Part shown: positions 18,028-26,571 of the stretch, one piece after another | Numbering within the stretch: the stretch's first letter is position 1 | Layout: every line of letters begins with the position of its first letter | Assembly (NCBI GenBank): GCA_002347095.1 | Contig: DDWZ01000002.1 | Location: 1 to 64,000 of the forward strand | From: Desulfobulbaceae bacterium UBA2273 | GTDB lineage: Bacteria; Desulfobacterota; Desulfobulbia; Desulfobulbales; Desulfurivibrionaceae | Direction of reading: 5' to 3' | Length of the DNA: 64,000 nucleotides | Made by a program: the position numbers and the translations under genes | The notes under the pieces: model-generated | Told to the model about the DNA's origin: nothing | Seen by the model: only the letters and a program-made list of their open reading frames with translations | Databases searched by the model: none

Positions 18028-18480
18028 ATGCTGATAGCCAAGGAGATCATGGCGAAGAAGGTCGTTTCGGTAAAGGCGGATCTGCCGGTGGAAAAACTGG
18101 CGGGCGTTCTCTGGGCGCACCGCATCAACGGAGCGCCGGTGGTCGATGAGGACGGGCTGCTGATCGGCGTGGTGACGGAAAGCGATCTGGTGGATCAGAC
18201 CAAGAGGTTTCACATCCCCACCGCCATCTCCATTTTGGACTCGGTTATCTTTTTGGACCGCGCCAAAACGGTGGAAAAGGAGATCACCAAAATGACCGGC
18301 GCCACGGTGGGGGATATTTGCTCCCGGGAACCCGTGACCATTCGTGAGGATACCCCCCTGGACGAAATCGCCACCATCATGGCCGAGAAAAAGGTTCATA
18401 CCCTGCCGGTGCTCAAGAACGGCGTTCTGGTCGGCGTGGTCGGCAAATCGGATATTATCCGGACCCTGGCCAGGGGGTAA
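18028..18480 (+). CDS. CBS-domain pair protein
   Basis: A 150-residue protein composed of two CBS motifs: AKKVVSVKADLPVEKL...GVVTESDLV and SREPVTIREDTPLDEIATIM...VVGKSDIIRTL. Such stand-alone Bateman modules bind adenosyl nucleotides and regulate partner proteins. GGGAG seven bases before the ATG supports the start. Two copies of a 55-bp double-hairpin repeat follow the stop. Confidence 0.9.
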   Translation: MLIAKEIMAKKVVSVKADLPVEKLAGVLWAHRINGAPVVDEDGLLIGVVTESDLVDQTKRFHIPTAISILDSVIFLDRAKTVEKEITKMTGATVGDICSREPVTIREDTPLDEIATIMAEKKVHTLPVLKNGVLVGVVGKSDIIRTLARG

Positions 18481-18587
18481 AGCTGAGTTGAGCAGCTTGC
18501 CTGCTCAAACAAAACTTATACCCGAAGGGTGAAAAGCTGAGTTGAGCAGCATGTCTGCTCAACGGAAACGTATGGACTGTGGGTATA
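18479..18587. repeat. two tandem copies of a ~55-bp double-hairpin element
   Basis: Copy A (18479-18531) and copy B (about 18533-18587) both begin AAAGCTGAGTTGAGCAGC and contain a GAGCAG/CTGCTC hairpin; A ends in a second arm pair around TTATACCC and GGGTG. A near-identical third copy lies at 49589-49645 before rpmB. Here the copies fill the gap between two convergent genes. Confidence 0.75.
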
Positions 18588-18589
18588 AT

Positions 18590-20476
18590 TCAGTCGAGCC
18601 GGACCTGGACCAGGCCGCGCACCGAGTTGCCCACGAACAGCGCCTCGGCGTGTTCAAGATCCCGGCGGGTCAGGATGGCTTCCCGCACCGGGAGGGGGGC
18701 GTGCTCCAGCAGATATCTTCGGAAAACTCCGGGCAGAAGTCCGCAGTCCATGGCTGGGGTAAGCAGGGTTTCCCCGTGCAGGATAAAGATGGAGGTGATG
18801 CTTCCCTCGGTCACCTCTCCCCTGGTGTTGGTGAAAAGCACCTCGTACATCCCTTTGGCCACGGCCCGTTGCCGTTCGCTGTCGTACAGCTTCCTTCGGG
18901 TGGTTTTGTGAAAAAGCCACGGTGCGTTGGGGTCCGTGGCCACGGCCGAGAAGGTCACTTTCGGCAATTCCGCGCGGGCCGTCCGCGGCATCGGCCAGGT
19001 GATGGAGGCCGGGGCCGGGCAGGGGGCGGCCTCGAGTTCCATCCGGCCGCTTCGTGCCAGGGTTAGCCGCACCCGCATGGGCGAGGCGGCAAAATTCAGG
19101 GCCAGCCTTTCGAGCCGGGCCAGAAACTCGGGCGGGTTTGCGGGATAGCGGAAGTAGGCGGCGGAAGCGGCCAGCCGTTCCAGATGTTCCTCCAGGAGCC
19201 AGTAGCCGGAACCCGGCTGCCAGAGCAGGGTTTCAATCAGGCTGAAGGGGGGGGCCGGATCGCTCAGGAAACGTCCCTTGAGCAGGCACTCCCGCCACTC
19301 CTGCTCCGGGTCGGAATCGTGGATGATCCCGGAGCCGATGCCCATTTCGCCAGTGCTCCCGTTGAGTTCGATGGTGCGGATCGGCACGTTGAAGGTTGCC
19401 TCGCCCGTGGGGGCGATGAAGCCGATGGCCCCGGTGTAGACGCCGCGCGCCCCGTTTTCCAATGCGCGGATGATTTCCATGGTCCGGATCTTGGGGGCGC
19501 CGGTGACCGAGCCGCACGGGAACAGGGCCTTGAACAGGGATTCGATCCGTGTTTCCCTGGGAAGATGGCCGGTGATGGTGGAGGTCATCTGGTGCAGGGT
19601 CTCGTAGGTTTCGATGTCGAAGAGGGAGCGAGTCTGCACCGTTCCCGGGGTGCAGATGCGGCCCAGGTCGTTGCGCAGCAGATCGACGATCATCACGTTT
19701 TCGCTGCGGTTTTTTGCATCGGTCTGCAAAAACGCCATCAACCGCGCGTCTTCCGCCTGATACGGGCCGCGGCGGATGGTGCCTTTCATGGGGCGGACCA
19801 GGCACTGTTCGCCGCTTTTCTTGAAAAACAGTTCCGGAGAAAAGGAAAGAATGCGTTGATCGCCGGAGCGGAGGTAGGCGCCGAAGGAGACGCTCTGGTT
19901 GCGCCGCAATGCCTGATAGAGCGCTTCCGGTGAACCCTCGAAGTCAAAGAGCAGCTTCAGGGTGAAGTTTACCTGGTAGGTGTCGCCGCTTTCGATATAT
20001 TCCTTGATCCTGGCAAGGGCTGCGGTGTAATCGGTTTTCCCGAGGCTGGGACGCAGATTGGTGATGCGGTAGCCGGTGGAGGTTCCGGTTTGAGGCGGAT
20101 TCGGCCAAAGGGCGCCGAGCGGCTCTCCCGAAAGGTGGTCGAAGATCAGAGGGGCGCGGAACACGCCCAGTCTGGCCAGGGGCTTGTGCGGATCGAGGCG
20201 GATGTGTTTTGCCAGGGAGGGTTCGAGTAGATACCCGAATTCATATCCCAGCCAGCCGGCCAGGTACAACCCCTCCGCGAGAAAATCCTCGGCCTGTTGG
20301 AAAAACCGGGCAGGGTCGTCGTGGGGGTAACAGGCAAGATGGGTTACCGGGGTGTGGAAAAAATAGGAGCGCGATTCCTCGGCGGTTACCCTGCTGGTCT
20401 CAAGAAAAACGCAGTCCTCGCTGGCCGCCATGGCCATGATCCGGGTTAAGGTCTCGTCTGTTAGGGGGCAAGGCAT
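18590..20476 (-). CDS. pabB: aminodeoxychorismate synthase component I fused to aminodeoxychorismate lyase
   Basis: A 628-residue PabB-PabC fusion for p-aminobenzoate (folate) synthesis. The chorismate-binding half (about 20-385) shows RPMKGTIRRG with the active-site lysine, ENVMIVDLLRNDLGR and FPCGSVTGAPKIRTMEII. The aminotransferase class IV half (about 400-628) shows HKTTRRKLYD with the likely PLP lysine, TEGSITSIFI and DCGLLPGVFRR. The amidotransferase PabA is not nearby. The start at 20476 is chosen for length; an in-frame ATG at 20518 is equally possible, as neither has a clear ribosome-binding site. Confidence 0.93.
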   Translation of the reverse strand: MPCPLTDETLTRIMAMAASEDCVFLETSRVTAEESRSYFFHTPVTHLACYPHDDPARFFQQAEDFLAEGLYLAGWLGYEFGYLLEPSLAKHIRLDPHKPLARLGVFRAPLIFDHLSGEPLGALWPNPPQTGTSTGYRITNLRPSLGKTDYTAALARIKEYIESGDTYQVNFTLKLLFDFEGSPEALYQALRRNQSVSFGAYLRSGDQRILSFSPELFFKKSGEQCLVRPMKGTIRRGPYQAEDARLMAFLQTDAKNRSENVMIVDLLRNDLGRICTPGTVQTRSLFDIETYETLHQMTSTITGHLPRETRIESLFKALFPCGSVTGAPKIRTMEIIRALENGARGVYTGAIGFIAPTGEATFNVPIRTIELNGSTGEMGIGSGIIHDSDPEQEWRECLLKGRFLSDPAPPFSLIETLLWQPGSGYWLLEEHLERLAASAAYFRYPANPPEFLARLERLALNFAASPMRVRLTLARSGRMELEAAPCPAPASITWPMPRTARAELPKVTFSAVATDPNAPWLFHKTTRRKLYDSERQRAVAKGMYEVLFTNTRGEVTEGSITSIFILHGETLLTPAMDCGLLPGVFRRYLLEHAPLPVREAILTRRDLEHAEALFVGNSVRGLVQVRLD

Positions 20477-20776
20477 TGGTTTTTTTTCATGATGGTTATT
20501 CTGGTCGGCGCAGCGCATGTTTCTGGGGGAATGGTCCTTTCTGGAATGTAAATTCTTTACCGAGTCGGGGGAAGTTAAGCAAGGTAAAAAAAGATGCCGT
20601 GGGCAGTTGCGGCTTTCTTTGTGATTTTTGGGACAAGAGGCGCACTTCGTCTTGCGGGAACAATAGGAATATTTTATAAAAACAGGTGCCGGGTATCCAC
20701 CGGCATATTTTTGGTGCGGACAAGAATTGCTCTGCGTGAGCTTTGGTTAGACAATATCTATGGAGGGTTGTGCGTT
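20477..20776. other. divergent intergenic region with hairpin
   Basis: Between pabB (left) and a CBS gene (right). A perfect hairpin TGCCGG-7 nt-CCGGCA (20687-20705) is followed on the plus strand by TATTTTT, so it could attenuate transcription into the CBS gene. On the minus strand it is followed by CCTGTTTTTAT. I see no gene in this interval. Confidence 0.4.
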
Positions 20777-21463
20777 ATGTTGATTAGAGACTGGATGGCG
20801 AAAGACGTCCTGACCGTGGATGAGAACACTTCTCTGATGCGTGCCACCAGGATACTGAAGGAAAACAGCATCCGTCGTCTGCCGGTGGTTTCCCATGGGA
20901 AATTGATCGGGATCGTGACGGATCGGGATGTGAAAGACGCTTCACCTTCCAAGACAACATCCCTGGATATCCATGAACTGTACTATTTGTTGTCGGAGAT
21001 GAAGGTGAAGGACGTGATGACCTCCAATCCGCTTACCCTGAGCGAGGACGATACCCTGGAAAAAGCCGCGCTGGTCATGCTGGAGGACAAGATCTCCGGT
21101 CTGCCCGTGGTGGACGGGCTGGGGCATCTTGTCGGGCTGCTGAGCGAAACCGATGTCCTGCGGGGGTTCATTCACAGCACGGGCATCAAGGATGGCGCCG
21201 TTCAGTTTGTGCTCGACCTGCCTGATGTCGCTGGTTCGGTGACCCGGGTTATTGAGTCCCTCCGCAAATTCAATGCCAGGGTTATCAGTGTTCTCACCTC
21301 GTTCGAGGATGCCCCGGAAGGGAAAAAACGGGTGGCTGTTCGGGTGATGATCGATGATGCCGGCCAGGAGGAAGCGATGACCAAGGAGCTGCGGGAAACA
21401 TTTACCGTGGTCTACCATGGCAAGGACGAATTGAAAAACATGCCGCGCAAACGGGCTGTTTGA
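20777..21463 (+). CDS. CBS-domain pair protein with ACT-like C-terminus
   Basis: A 228-residue protein: two CBS motifs (about 1-60, MLIRDWMAKDVLTVDENTSL; about 78-135, VKDVMTSNPLTLSEDDTLEKA) and a C-terminal ACT-like domain (about 145-215, FVLDLPDVAGSVTRVIESL). The layout matches AcuB-like CBS-ACT regulators that bind nucleotides and perhaps amino acids. The ATG at 20777 has GGAGGG upstream and directly precedes the CBS start. A strong terminator follows. Confidence 0.88.
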   Translation: MLIRDWMAKDVLTVDENTSLMRATRILKENSIRRLPVVSHGKLIGIVTDRDVKDASPSKTTSLDIHELYYLLSEMKVKDVMTSNPLTLSEDDTLEKAALVMLEDKISGLPVVDGLGHLVGLLSETDVLRGFIHSTGIKDGAVQFVLDLPDVAGSVTRVIESLRKFNARVISVLTSFEDAPEGKKRVAVRVMIDDAGQEEAMTKELRETFTVVYHGKDELKNMPRKRAV

Positions 21464-21568
21464 TCCGGCGGAAGCCGGAGAAGATGAAGGCGAGGCAGTG
21501 AAGCTGCGGAGCTGAGACAAAGCCCAGGATCTTCAGCGAACTGTCAAAAAAAGAGTGGACGCATTATG

Positions 21569-21609
21569 AGCCGTGTTGCCGGGAGTTCCCGGAAACACGG
21601 CTTTTTTTG
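21569..21609 (+). terminator. Rho-independent terminator of the CBS-ACT gene
   Basis: Long hairpin AGCCGTGTT/AACACGGCT with inner CCGGGA/TCCCGG arms followed by seven T. Confidence 0.9.
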
Positions 21610-21616
21610 TTCCAGG

Positions 21617-23644
21617 CTATAAAAGCGAGTCGCTGCTCTCGGTGGTGGGCGGTTCTTCCTGGGGCCAAGGCGGGGTATCTTCCCGGAAGGCCTCCAGAGT
21701 GACAGGGCCGCCGACCGCTGACCCTGGCTGGCCGGTGCTGTTGTCCATGGGCAGCAAGACAATACCCGGAGGAATTTGGAAACCGCCGGACGGGGGATAG
21801 GTCTTCTTTGCTTGGTTCATGAAATCAAGCCAGATGGGCGCTGCTGCCAGTCCGCCCGTTTCGGCGCTGCCCAGGGAGATGTTCTGGTCGTGCCCTATCC
21901 AGACGCAGGTCGTCAGCTCAGGGGTATAGCCGACAAACCAGGCATCCACATTCTGGTCCGTGGTTCCGGTCTTGCCGGCTGCGGGCGCGCCGAAGCTGCT
22001 GATGCCTTTGGCCGTGCCGTCGGTGATGACCGCTTCCATGATGCGGGTCATCTGGTAGGCAACCCGTGGATCAACGGCCTCGCTGAAGGAGGGCTGCTGT
22101 TCCTCGAGCACCTTGCCGCTGCTGTCCACAATTTTTTCAATGAAAAGAGGCTGGGGCATCCGGCCATTGTTGGCAAAGGCGGCGTATGCCCGGATCATCT
22201 CAAGGGGGGAAACTCCGGAGGTTCCCAGGGCCAGGGAGAGATCTTTTACCAGGGGGGAGGTGATGCCCAGCCTTCTGGCCAGATCGATGGTCTTGGCTGC
22301 CCCGACCTGTTGCAGAATCTTGATGGTGGGGACGTTTCGCGAGCGAACCAGCGCGTTTCTAAAGGAGGTGGGGCCCTCGAATTTATTGTCGTAATTCTTG
22401 GGCGCCCAATACTGCATCGCGGTGGCGCCGCGAAAATGAATCGGTTCGTCGACAATCATGGTGGCCGGGGTCATCCCGTTTTCAAGGGCGGCGGCGTAAA
22501 TAAAGGGCTTGAAGGCTGAACCCGGCTGACGGCGGGCCTGGGTGGCCCGGTTGAACTGACTTTTGTCAAAATCGGTGCCTCCCACCATTGCCCGGACGCG
22601 GCCGGTCTTCACTTCCATGGAGATCAGGGCGGCTTGGGGCAGGGTATCGGCGTGTTTGCTCTGGCGGATGGCCCATTTGGCCGTGCCGCGTTTTATGGCC
22701 ATGTTGGCGGCCTGCTGCATGTTCTGGTCAAGGGTGGTGTAGATGCGAAGGCCGCCGGTCAGTAGGGCCTCGGTGCCATATTTGCTTTCGACGTAGGCCT
22801 TTACATACTCAACAAAATAGTTGTTTTCCGTGGGGCCTTCCTTGGCGGGATTCCAGAGCAGGGTTTTTTCATAGGCCTTTTGCGCGGCGGTCGGGGTGAT
22901 ATATCCCTCTTCCGCCATGCGGTTCAGGACATAGAGCTGTCTGTTCTTGGCAAGCTTGAAGTTGCGAAACGGTGAGTACCGGCTTGGCGCTTGCGGCAAC
23001 CCGGCAAGAAGCGCGGCCTCGGCAAGATTCAGATCCTGAACGCGTTTGTCGAAGTAGATCTGGGCCGCGGCCTCAACTCCATAGGCGCCGCTGCCCAGAT
23101 AAATCTGGTTGAGATAGATGTGGAGGATTTCCTCTTTGCTGAGGGCGGTGTCGATCCGGTAGGCGAGAATTGCTTCCTTGATCTTGCGAGTGTAGGTTTT
23201 TTCCGGGGTGAGCAGAAGCGCCCTGGCGACCTGCTGGGTGATGGTGCTGCCGCCTTGGCCCCGTTCCCCCGAACGAATGTTGTGGATAAGCGCCCGGATG
23301 ATCGACCAGGCATCAACCCCGCTGTGCTGATAAAACCGGGAGTCTTCCGCGGACATGAATGCTTGGGGGAGAAACTCCGGCATTGCCGAAAGCGGGACAA
23401 GGGTCCGGTTTTCCCGTGATACATGGGTGATCGGCTGTTTTTCCGCGTCGTAGATGATGGAAGTGGTGGCGGGACGGTAGTGTTTCAGGGTGCCGATTGA
23501 GGGAATATCAAGGGAGATAAAGAGGTATAAGGCCGCGCCCAGGCCGAGGGTCAGGATGAGGCTGATGGCGAGCAGGAAGAGCGTGAGCTGGACATGGGTC
23601 CAGGTCCTGATTGTGGGCTGGGTCGTATTTTGCACGGCAGACAC
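21617..23644 (-). CDS. class A penicillin-binding protein (PBP1A type)
   Basis: A 675-residue bifunctional peptidoglycan synthase. N-terminal membrane helix (about 20-42), glycosyltransferase 51 domain (EDSRFYQHSGVD, GGSTITQQVAR) and transpeptidase domain with the SxxK motif SAFK in RQPGSAFKPF, SRN in VRSRNVPTI and KTGTT. All catalytic motifs are present. It is monocistronic between a convergent CBS gene and a long intergenic region; no clear ribosome-binding site is seen at the ATG. Confidence 0.95.
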   Translation of the reverse strand: MSAVQNTTQPTIRTWTHVQLTLFLLAISLILTLGLGAALYLFISLDIPSIGTLKHYRPATTSIIYDAEKQPITHVSRENRTLVPLSAMPEFLPQAFMSAEDSRFYQHSGVDAWSIIRALIHNIRSGERGQGGSTITQQVARALLLTPEKTYTRKIKEAILAYRIDTALSKEEILHIYLNQIYLGSGAYGVEAAAQIYFDKRVQDLNLAEAALLAGLPQAPSRYSPFRNFKLAKNRQLYVLNRMAEEGYITPTAAQKAYEKTLLWNPAKEGPTENNYFVEYVKAYVESKYGTEALLTGGLRIYTTLDQNMQQAANMAIKRGTAKWAIRQSKHADTLPQAALISMEVKTGRVRAMVGGTDFDKSQFNRATQARRQPGSAFKPFIYAAALENGMTPATMIVDEPIHFRGATAMQYWAPKNYDNKFEGPTSFRNALVRSRNVPTIKILQQVGAAKTIDLARRLGITSPLVKDLSLALGTSGVSPLEMIRAYAAFANNGRMPQPLFIEKIVDSSGKVLEEQQPSFSEAVDPRVAYQMTRIMEAVITDGTAKGISSFGAPAAGKTGTTDQNVDAWFVGYTPELTTCVWIGHDQNISLGSAETGGLAAAPIWLDFMNQAKKTYPPSGGFQIPPGIVLLPMDNSTGQPGSAVGGPVTLEAFREDTPPWPQEEPPTTESSDSLL

Positions 23645-23774
23645 TGAAAAAGCTATTCATTAATAGAGCGGAACAAGACGATGTCGATTTCCACCCGGTG
23701 GCGTCAGCGCATGATAATACAGGGTTAGCGCGGCAAGGTCACTACATTTCTTGGGTGAGAGGCTTCCGGGGAGA

Positions 23775-23907
23775 AAGAAAAAAAGGATCCTAGGCCGCCA
23801 CCGAGGATCCTTTGCAGGGAAGGAATAGATTGAGTCCGCTTGCGCGGAAAGACGGAAGGTCGTCTGTCTTGTGTCTCGCATGGTCGGAAAACCATGTTGT
23901 TCCCTTC
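23775..23907 (-). ncRNA. candidate sigma54-dependent small RNA or leader RNA
   Basis: A minus-strand interval starting about 12 bases after a consensus sigma54 promoter and ending at a strong terminator. Three hairpins lie in between: CATGGT/ACCATG (23879-23896), AGACG/CGTCT (23850-23865) and TCCGC/GCGGA (23835-23848). The terminator has 10-bp perfect arms AAAGGATCCT/AGGATCCTTT (23782-23813) and a T tract. The RNA would be about 130 nt. Caveat: an ATG at 23893 with AAGGGA upstream opens a reading frame that runs through the terminator, so a leader peptide or attenuator for the PBP gene (start at 23644) is an alternative. Confidence 0.55.
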
Positions 23908-23917
23908 TGTGTCTTAA

Positions 23918-23933
23918 AGCAATCACTGTGCCA
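23918..23933 (-). promoter_or_regulatory. sigma54 (-24/-12) promoter
   Basis: Minus strand reads TGGCAC-AGTGA-TTGCT, a full match to the sigma54 consensus TGGCAC-N5-TTGC. It drives transcription toward the multi-hairpin segment and terminator at 23775. Confidence 0.75.
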
Positions 23934-24603
23934 GCGTGTGGTTTTTTTGCTGTTTATTGTTTCAGGTTAATATTATCTCCTTTTGTTTCGGTTGGTTAAC
24001 TTATTTTCATCGCGGTGTTTTTTGGGTTGTTCGGATTTTCTCTTGCGGGTATAGTTGTACGCGCTTGGCTCATTTTGATCCCTGATTCGCGCGCAGTCGG
24101 ATCATTTTTTGCCAAGTCTGGTGATGTTGGCCTTGTGCCGCATTGTGTGTTGTGTGATGGTGGAGTCCGGTCTGCCGTTTTCGCTTTTGTGTTGGAAATT
24201 CCAGGCTATCTTCCTGTTTTTTCGCGTTGTTTCCGTGCGGAAAACAGTATGCTGGAGTTGTCGGAAAAAGAGATATTGCGCCCTCTTGTTAAGAGGCGTT
24301 TTCATTTTGGGCTAAATGTGCATAAAAAAAATACCAAAAACCGGAATCTCGAAAGAATAAAAACTTGACAATGGCTTTTTCCATTTTGTAATTTGAGAAT
24401 AACAGTATTGGCTCGGGTGGGTTTCCCCCATGTGGGACGGCCTAAAGATTTTCACTGAAAAACAACACGCAAAGGAGGGTCGCAGGGAAGAGGAATATGG
24501 TTTGGTACGTCGCGGAAGTGATTCGTTTGGAACCGCCATTCCGTTCGGGTCGACGATGAACCACAAGCCTGGAAGATCAGGTCGTTTGATTGAGGAGAAA
24601 AAA
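23934..24603. other. long T-rich intergenic region before nrfD1
   Basis: About 670 bases without a supportable gene. A plus-strand sigma70-like promoter is visible at 24366-24393 (TTGACA, 16-bp spacer, TGTAAT), about 210 bases before the small membrane-peptide gene. Open frames in the T-rich part lack ribosome-binding sites. Confidence 0.5.
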
Positions 24604-24714
24604 ATGGAAGGTCTACTTTTTTTAATTTTCTGGATCGGAGGTGCAACACTCCATACCGTATTTGATCTCAAAATCAAACCGTTGATCCAGGCCAATGAGG
24701 AAACATTGCCATGA
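24604..24714 (+). CDS. 36-residue single-span membrane peptide
   Basis: A short gene with a good GAGGAG site eight bases before its ATG. The product has one hydrophobic helix (MEGLLFLIFWIGGATLH) and a short polar tail. It precedes the NrfD gene by 89 bases on the same strand. Small single-span subunits are known in NrfD-containing respiratory complexes, so it may be an accessory subunit; family not recognised. Confidence 0.5.
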   Translation: MEGLLFLIFWIGGATLHTVFDLKIKPLIQANEETLP

Positions 24715-24803
24715 TGCTCTCTTGTGGAGACTAGCGGGCAAGGTTTCCGTCATTCTGGATCGCAAGATTAACGATTAAATTACGCATAAGGAGAGTTGTT
24801 CCC

Positions 24804-25997
24804 ATGAATAATTTTTTAGCTGATGTATTGCCGCGGGAAGGCGGCCTCGTTGCCAGCCCCACCCGTTCCTACAACGTCACCATTGCCATCGGCGGCCTGC
24901 TCGCCGCCCTCGGTCTTGCCGCCGGGGTGCATTCCATGTATGTCGGCCATGAGCACACCTTCGGCGTCACCCGGGAAGTTCCCTGGGGGTTGCTCATTGC
25001 CACCTATGTATTCTTTGTGGTCAGTTCCACCGGGTTGTGTCTGATTTCCTCCATCGGCCATGTTTTTGGGGTTGAGTCGTTCAAGCCCATTGCCAAGCGT
25101 TCCGTGTTCATGGCCATCGTCACCATTGTCGCCGGTTTTTTCGTGATCGGATTCGAGATTGAAAACCCCTGGCGCATGCCCATCTATAATATGCTCTCCC
25201 CCAATCCCACCTCCAATATCTGGTGGATGGGAACCCTCTATGGAGCGTATCTCTTCTTCATGGTTGTCGAGTTTGCGCTGTTGCAGATGGAGAAGCATAA
25301 GATCGCCGGGATGTTCGGCCTGCTGGGTTTGGTTTCCGGTATCGCCGCCCACAGTAACCTCGGCGCGGTTTTTGGTCTGCTTTCCGGCCGTGAGTTCTGG
25401 CATGGGCCGTACATGCCCATCTATTTCATCACCTCAGCCATGATGTCCGGCTGCGCCGCGGTTATCTTCTTCCATTATCTCGGCTACCGGGCCAATGGCT
25501 GGAAGATGAGCGAGAAGCTGGAGAACTCCCTTATGGCCACGGCAAAATTGGGGGCAACCCTGATCGCGGTGATCATGTTCTTCACCACTTGGAAGATGAT
25601 CTCCGGCATCAGCGGTCAGCCGCCGGGAAAATACGAGGCCATGATGGCTTTGGTGAGCGGCCCCTATGCGATCAACTTCTGGCTCGGCGAGGTCATGCTC
25701 GGCATGGTTATTCCCTTTGCCATGATCCTGGCCGCCCGCGCCAAAAATCTGCCCGTGCTCTTCTGGGCCTCGGTCTCCAGCGTTGTCGGCATCTTCTTCA
25801 TGCGCTACGATCTGGTTGTGGTAGGACAGCTCGTGCCTTGGTACCATGAGTTCGGGCTTGTTGATATGCCGCATCTGCTCACCTACACCCCTTCCCTGCA
25901 TGAGATTGTCATCACCTTGGGGGCAATGGGAATCTGTGTCATGGGATTTTTTATGGGTGAAAGGCTTTTCAGGGGGCATTTGTCCGAGGATCATTAA
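24804..25997 (+). CDS. NrfD/PsrC-type quinone-interacting membrane subunit (copy 1)
   Basis: A 397-residue protein with about ten membrane helices, of the NrfD/PsrC family that exchanges electrons with quinones for partner ferredoxin or cytochrome subunits. Conserved stretches shared with the paralogue at 43984 are GHEHTFGVTREVPWG, IENPWRM, YNMLSP and SNIWWMGTLY. An AAGGAG site precedes the ATG. No ferredoxin or molybdopterin subunit is adjacent; a MerR gene follows after 20 bases. The electron partner could be the ferredoxin and cytochrome encoded at 41.7-42.9 kb, which is inference. Confidence 0.9.
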   Translation: MNNFLADVLPREGGLVASPTRSYNVTIAIGGLLAALGLAAGVHSMYVGHEHTFGVTREVPWGLLIATYVFFVVSSTGLCLISSIGHVFGVESFKPIAKRSVFMAIVTIVAGFFVIGFEIENPWRMPIYNMLSPNPTSNIWWMGTLYGAYLFFMVVEFALLQMEKHKIAGMFGLLGLVSGIAAHSNLGAVFGLLSGREFWHGPYMPIYFITSAMMSGCAAVIFFHYLGYRANGWKMSEKLENSLMATAKLGATLIAVIMFFTTWKMISGISGQPPGKYEAMMALVSGPYAINFWLGEVMLGMVIPFAMILAARAKNLPVLFWASVSSVVGIFFMRYDLVVVGQLVPWYHEFGLVDMPHLLTYTPSLHEIVITLGAMGICVMGFFMGERLFRGHLSEDH

Positions 25998-26017
25998 GCG
26001 CGCAGAGGAGAAGGATT

Positions 26018-26464
26018 ATGGTGGCCAAGAAAAAAACGGCCATCCAGCCTTTGCGGCCTGATTTGCCGATTTACCCCATCGGGGTGGCAGCAAAGCTGTT
26101 GGATGTTCATCCGAGAACACTTCGTATCTACGAGGCAGAAGGGCTGGTTCATCCCCAGCATACAGGATCCCGGCGGCTGTATTCCTTGAACGACATCAAG
26201 TGGGTGTCATGTGTGCGCTCCATGATCCATGATCAGGGGATCAGCATTCCGGGGTTGAAAAGGTTGTTGACCCTTGCGCCGTGCTGGGAGATCGCGGAAT
26301 GCCCCGGTGAGGTTCATGAAACCTGCGAATGTCTTTTCGACAGGGCCGTGCCGAGGTCGTTGCGTGTCGCGGGCGATGAGGTGGCAGAAAAAAAAGCCAA
26401 GGCGGCCGACCGGGCCAAGAAAAGCGCCGGTTCCGGCCGCAAGAAGCTGGTCGGGCGCAGTTGA
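26018..26464 (+). CDS. MerR-family regulator with C-terminal Cys motif (copy 1)
   Basis: A 148-residue protein with a MerR helix-turn-helix and wing (about 18-85; DVHPRTLRIYEAEGLV, DIKWVSCVRSMIHDQGIS). It is followed by PCWEIAECP and CEC, giving four cysteines that could hold a metal or Fe-S cluster, then a Lys/Ala-rich basic tail. It is paralogous to the MerR at 45258, which also follows an NrfD gene. It probably controls the NrfD gene in response to redox state or a metal. An AGAGGAGAAGG tract supports the start. Confidence 0.88.
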   Translation: MVAKKKTAIQPLRPDLPIYPIGVAAKLLDVHPRTLRIYEAEGLVHPQHTGSRRLYSLNDIKWVSCVRSMIHDQGISIPGLKRLLTLAPCWEIAECPGEVHETCECLFDRAVPRSLRVAGDEVAEKKAKAADRAKKSAGSGRKKLVGRS

Positions 26465-26489
26465 TACGACTGGTGGTTAACCAATAAAA

Positions 26490-26526
26490 AAAGGGCCGGA
26501 GAGATTCTCTTCGGCCCTTTTTTTTT
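26490..26526. terminator. bidirectional Rho-independent terminator
   Basis: Hairpin AAGGGCCGGAGAG-att-CTCTTCGGCCCTT, flanked by A tract on the left and eight or more T on the right; ends the nrfD1-merR1 transcript. Confidence 0.92.
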
Positions 26527-26571
26527 AGTTCATCCGGGAATTGCAGGGAAAGTGTCGAGGCATTTTTGCGG

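Noticed and set aside
24015..24368. Open frame of ~117 codons upstream of nrfD1
   Set aside because: No ribosome-binding site, odd composition, and it overlaps the likely promoter at 24366; treated as intergenic.
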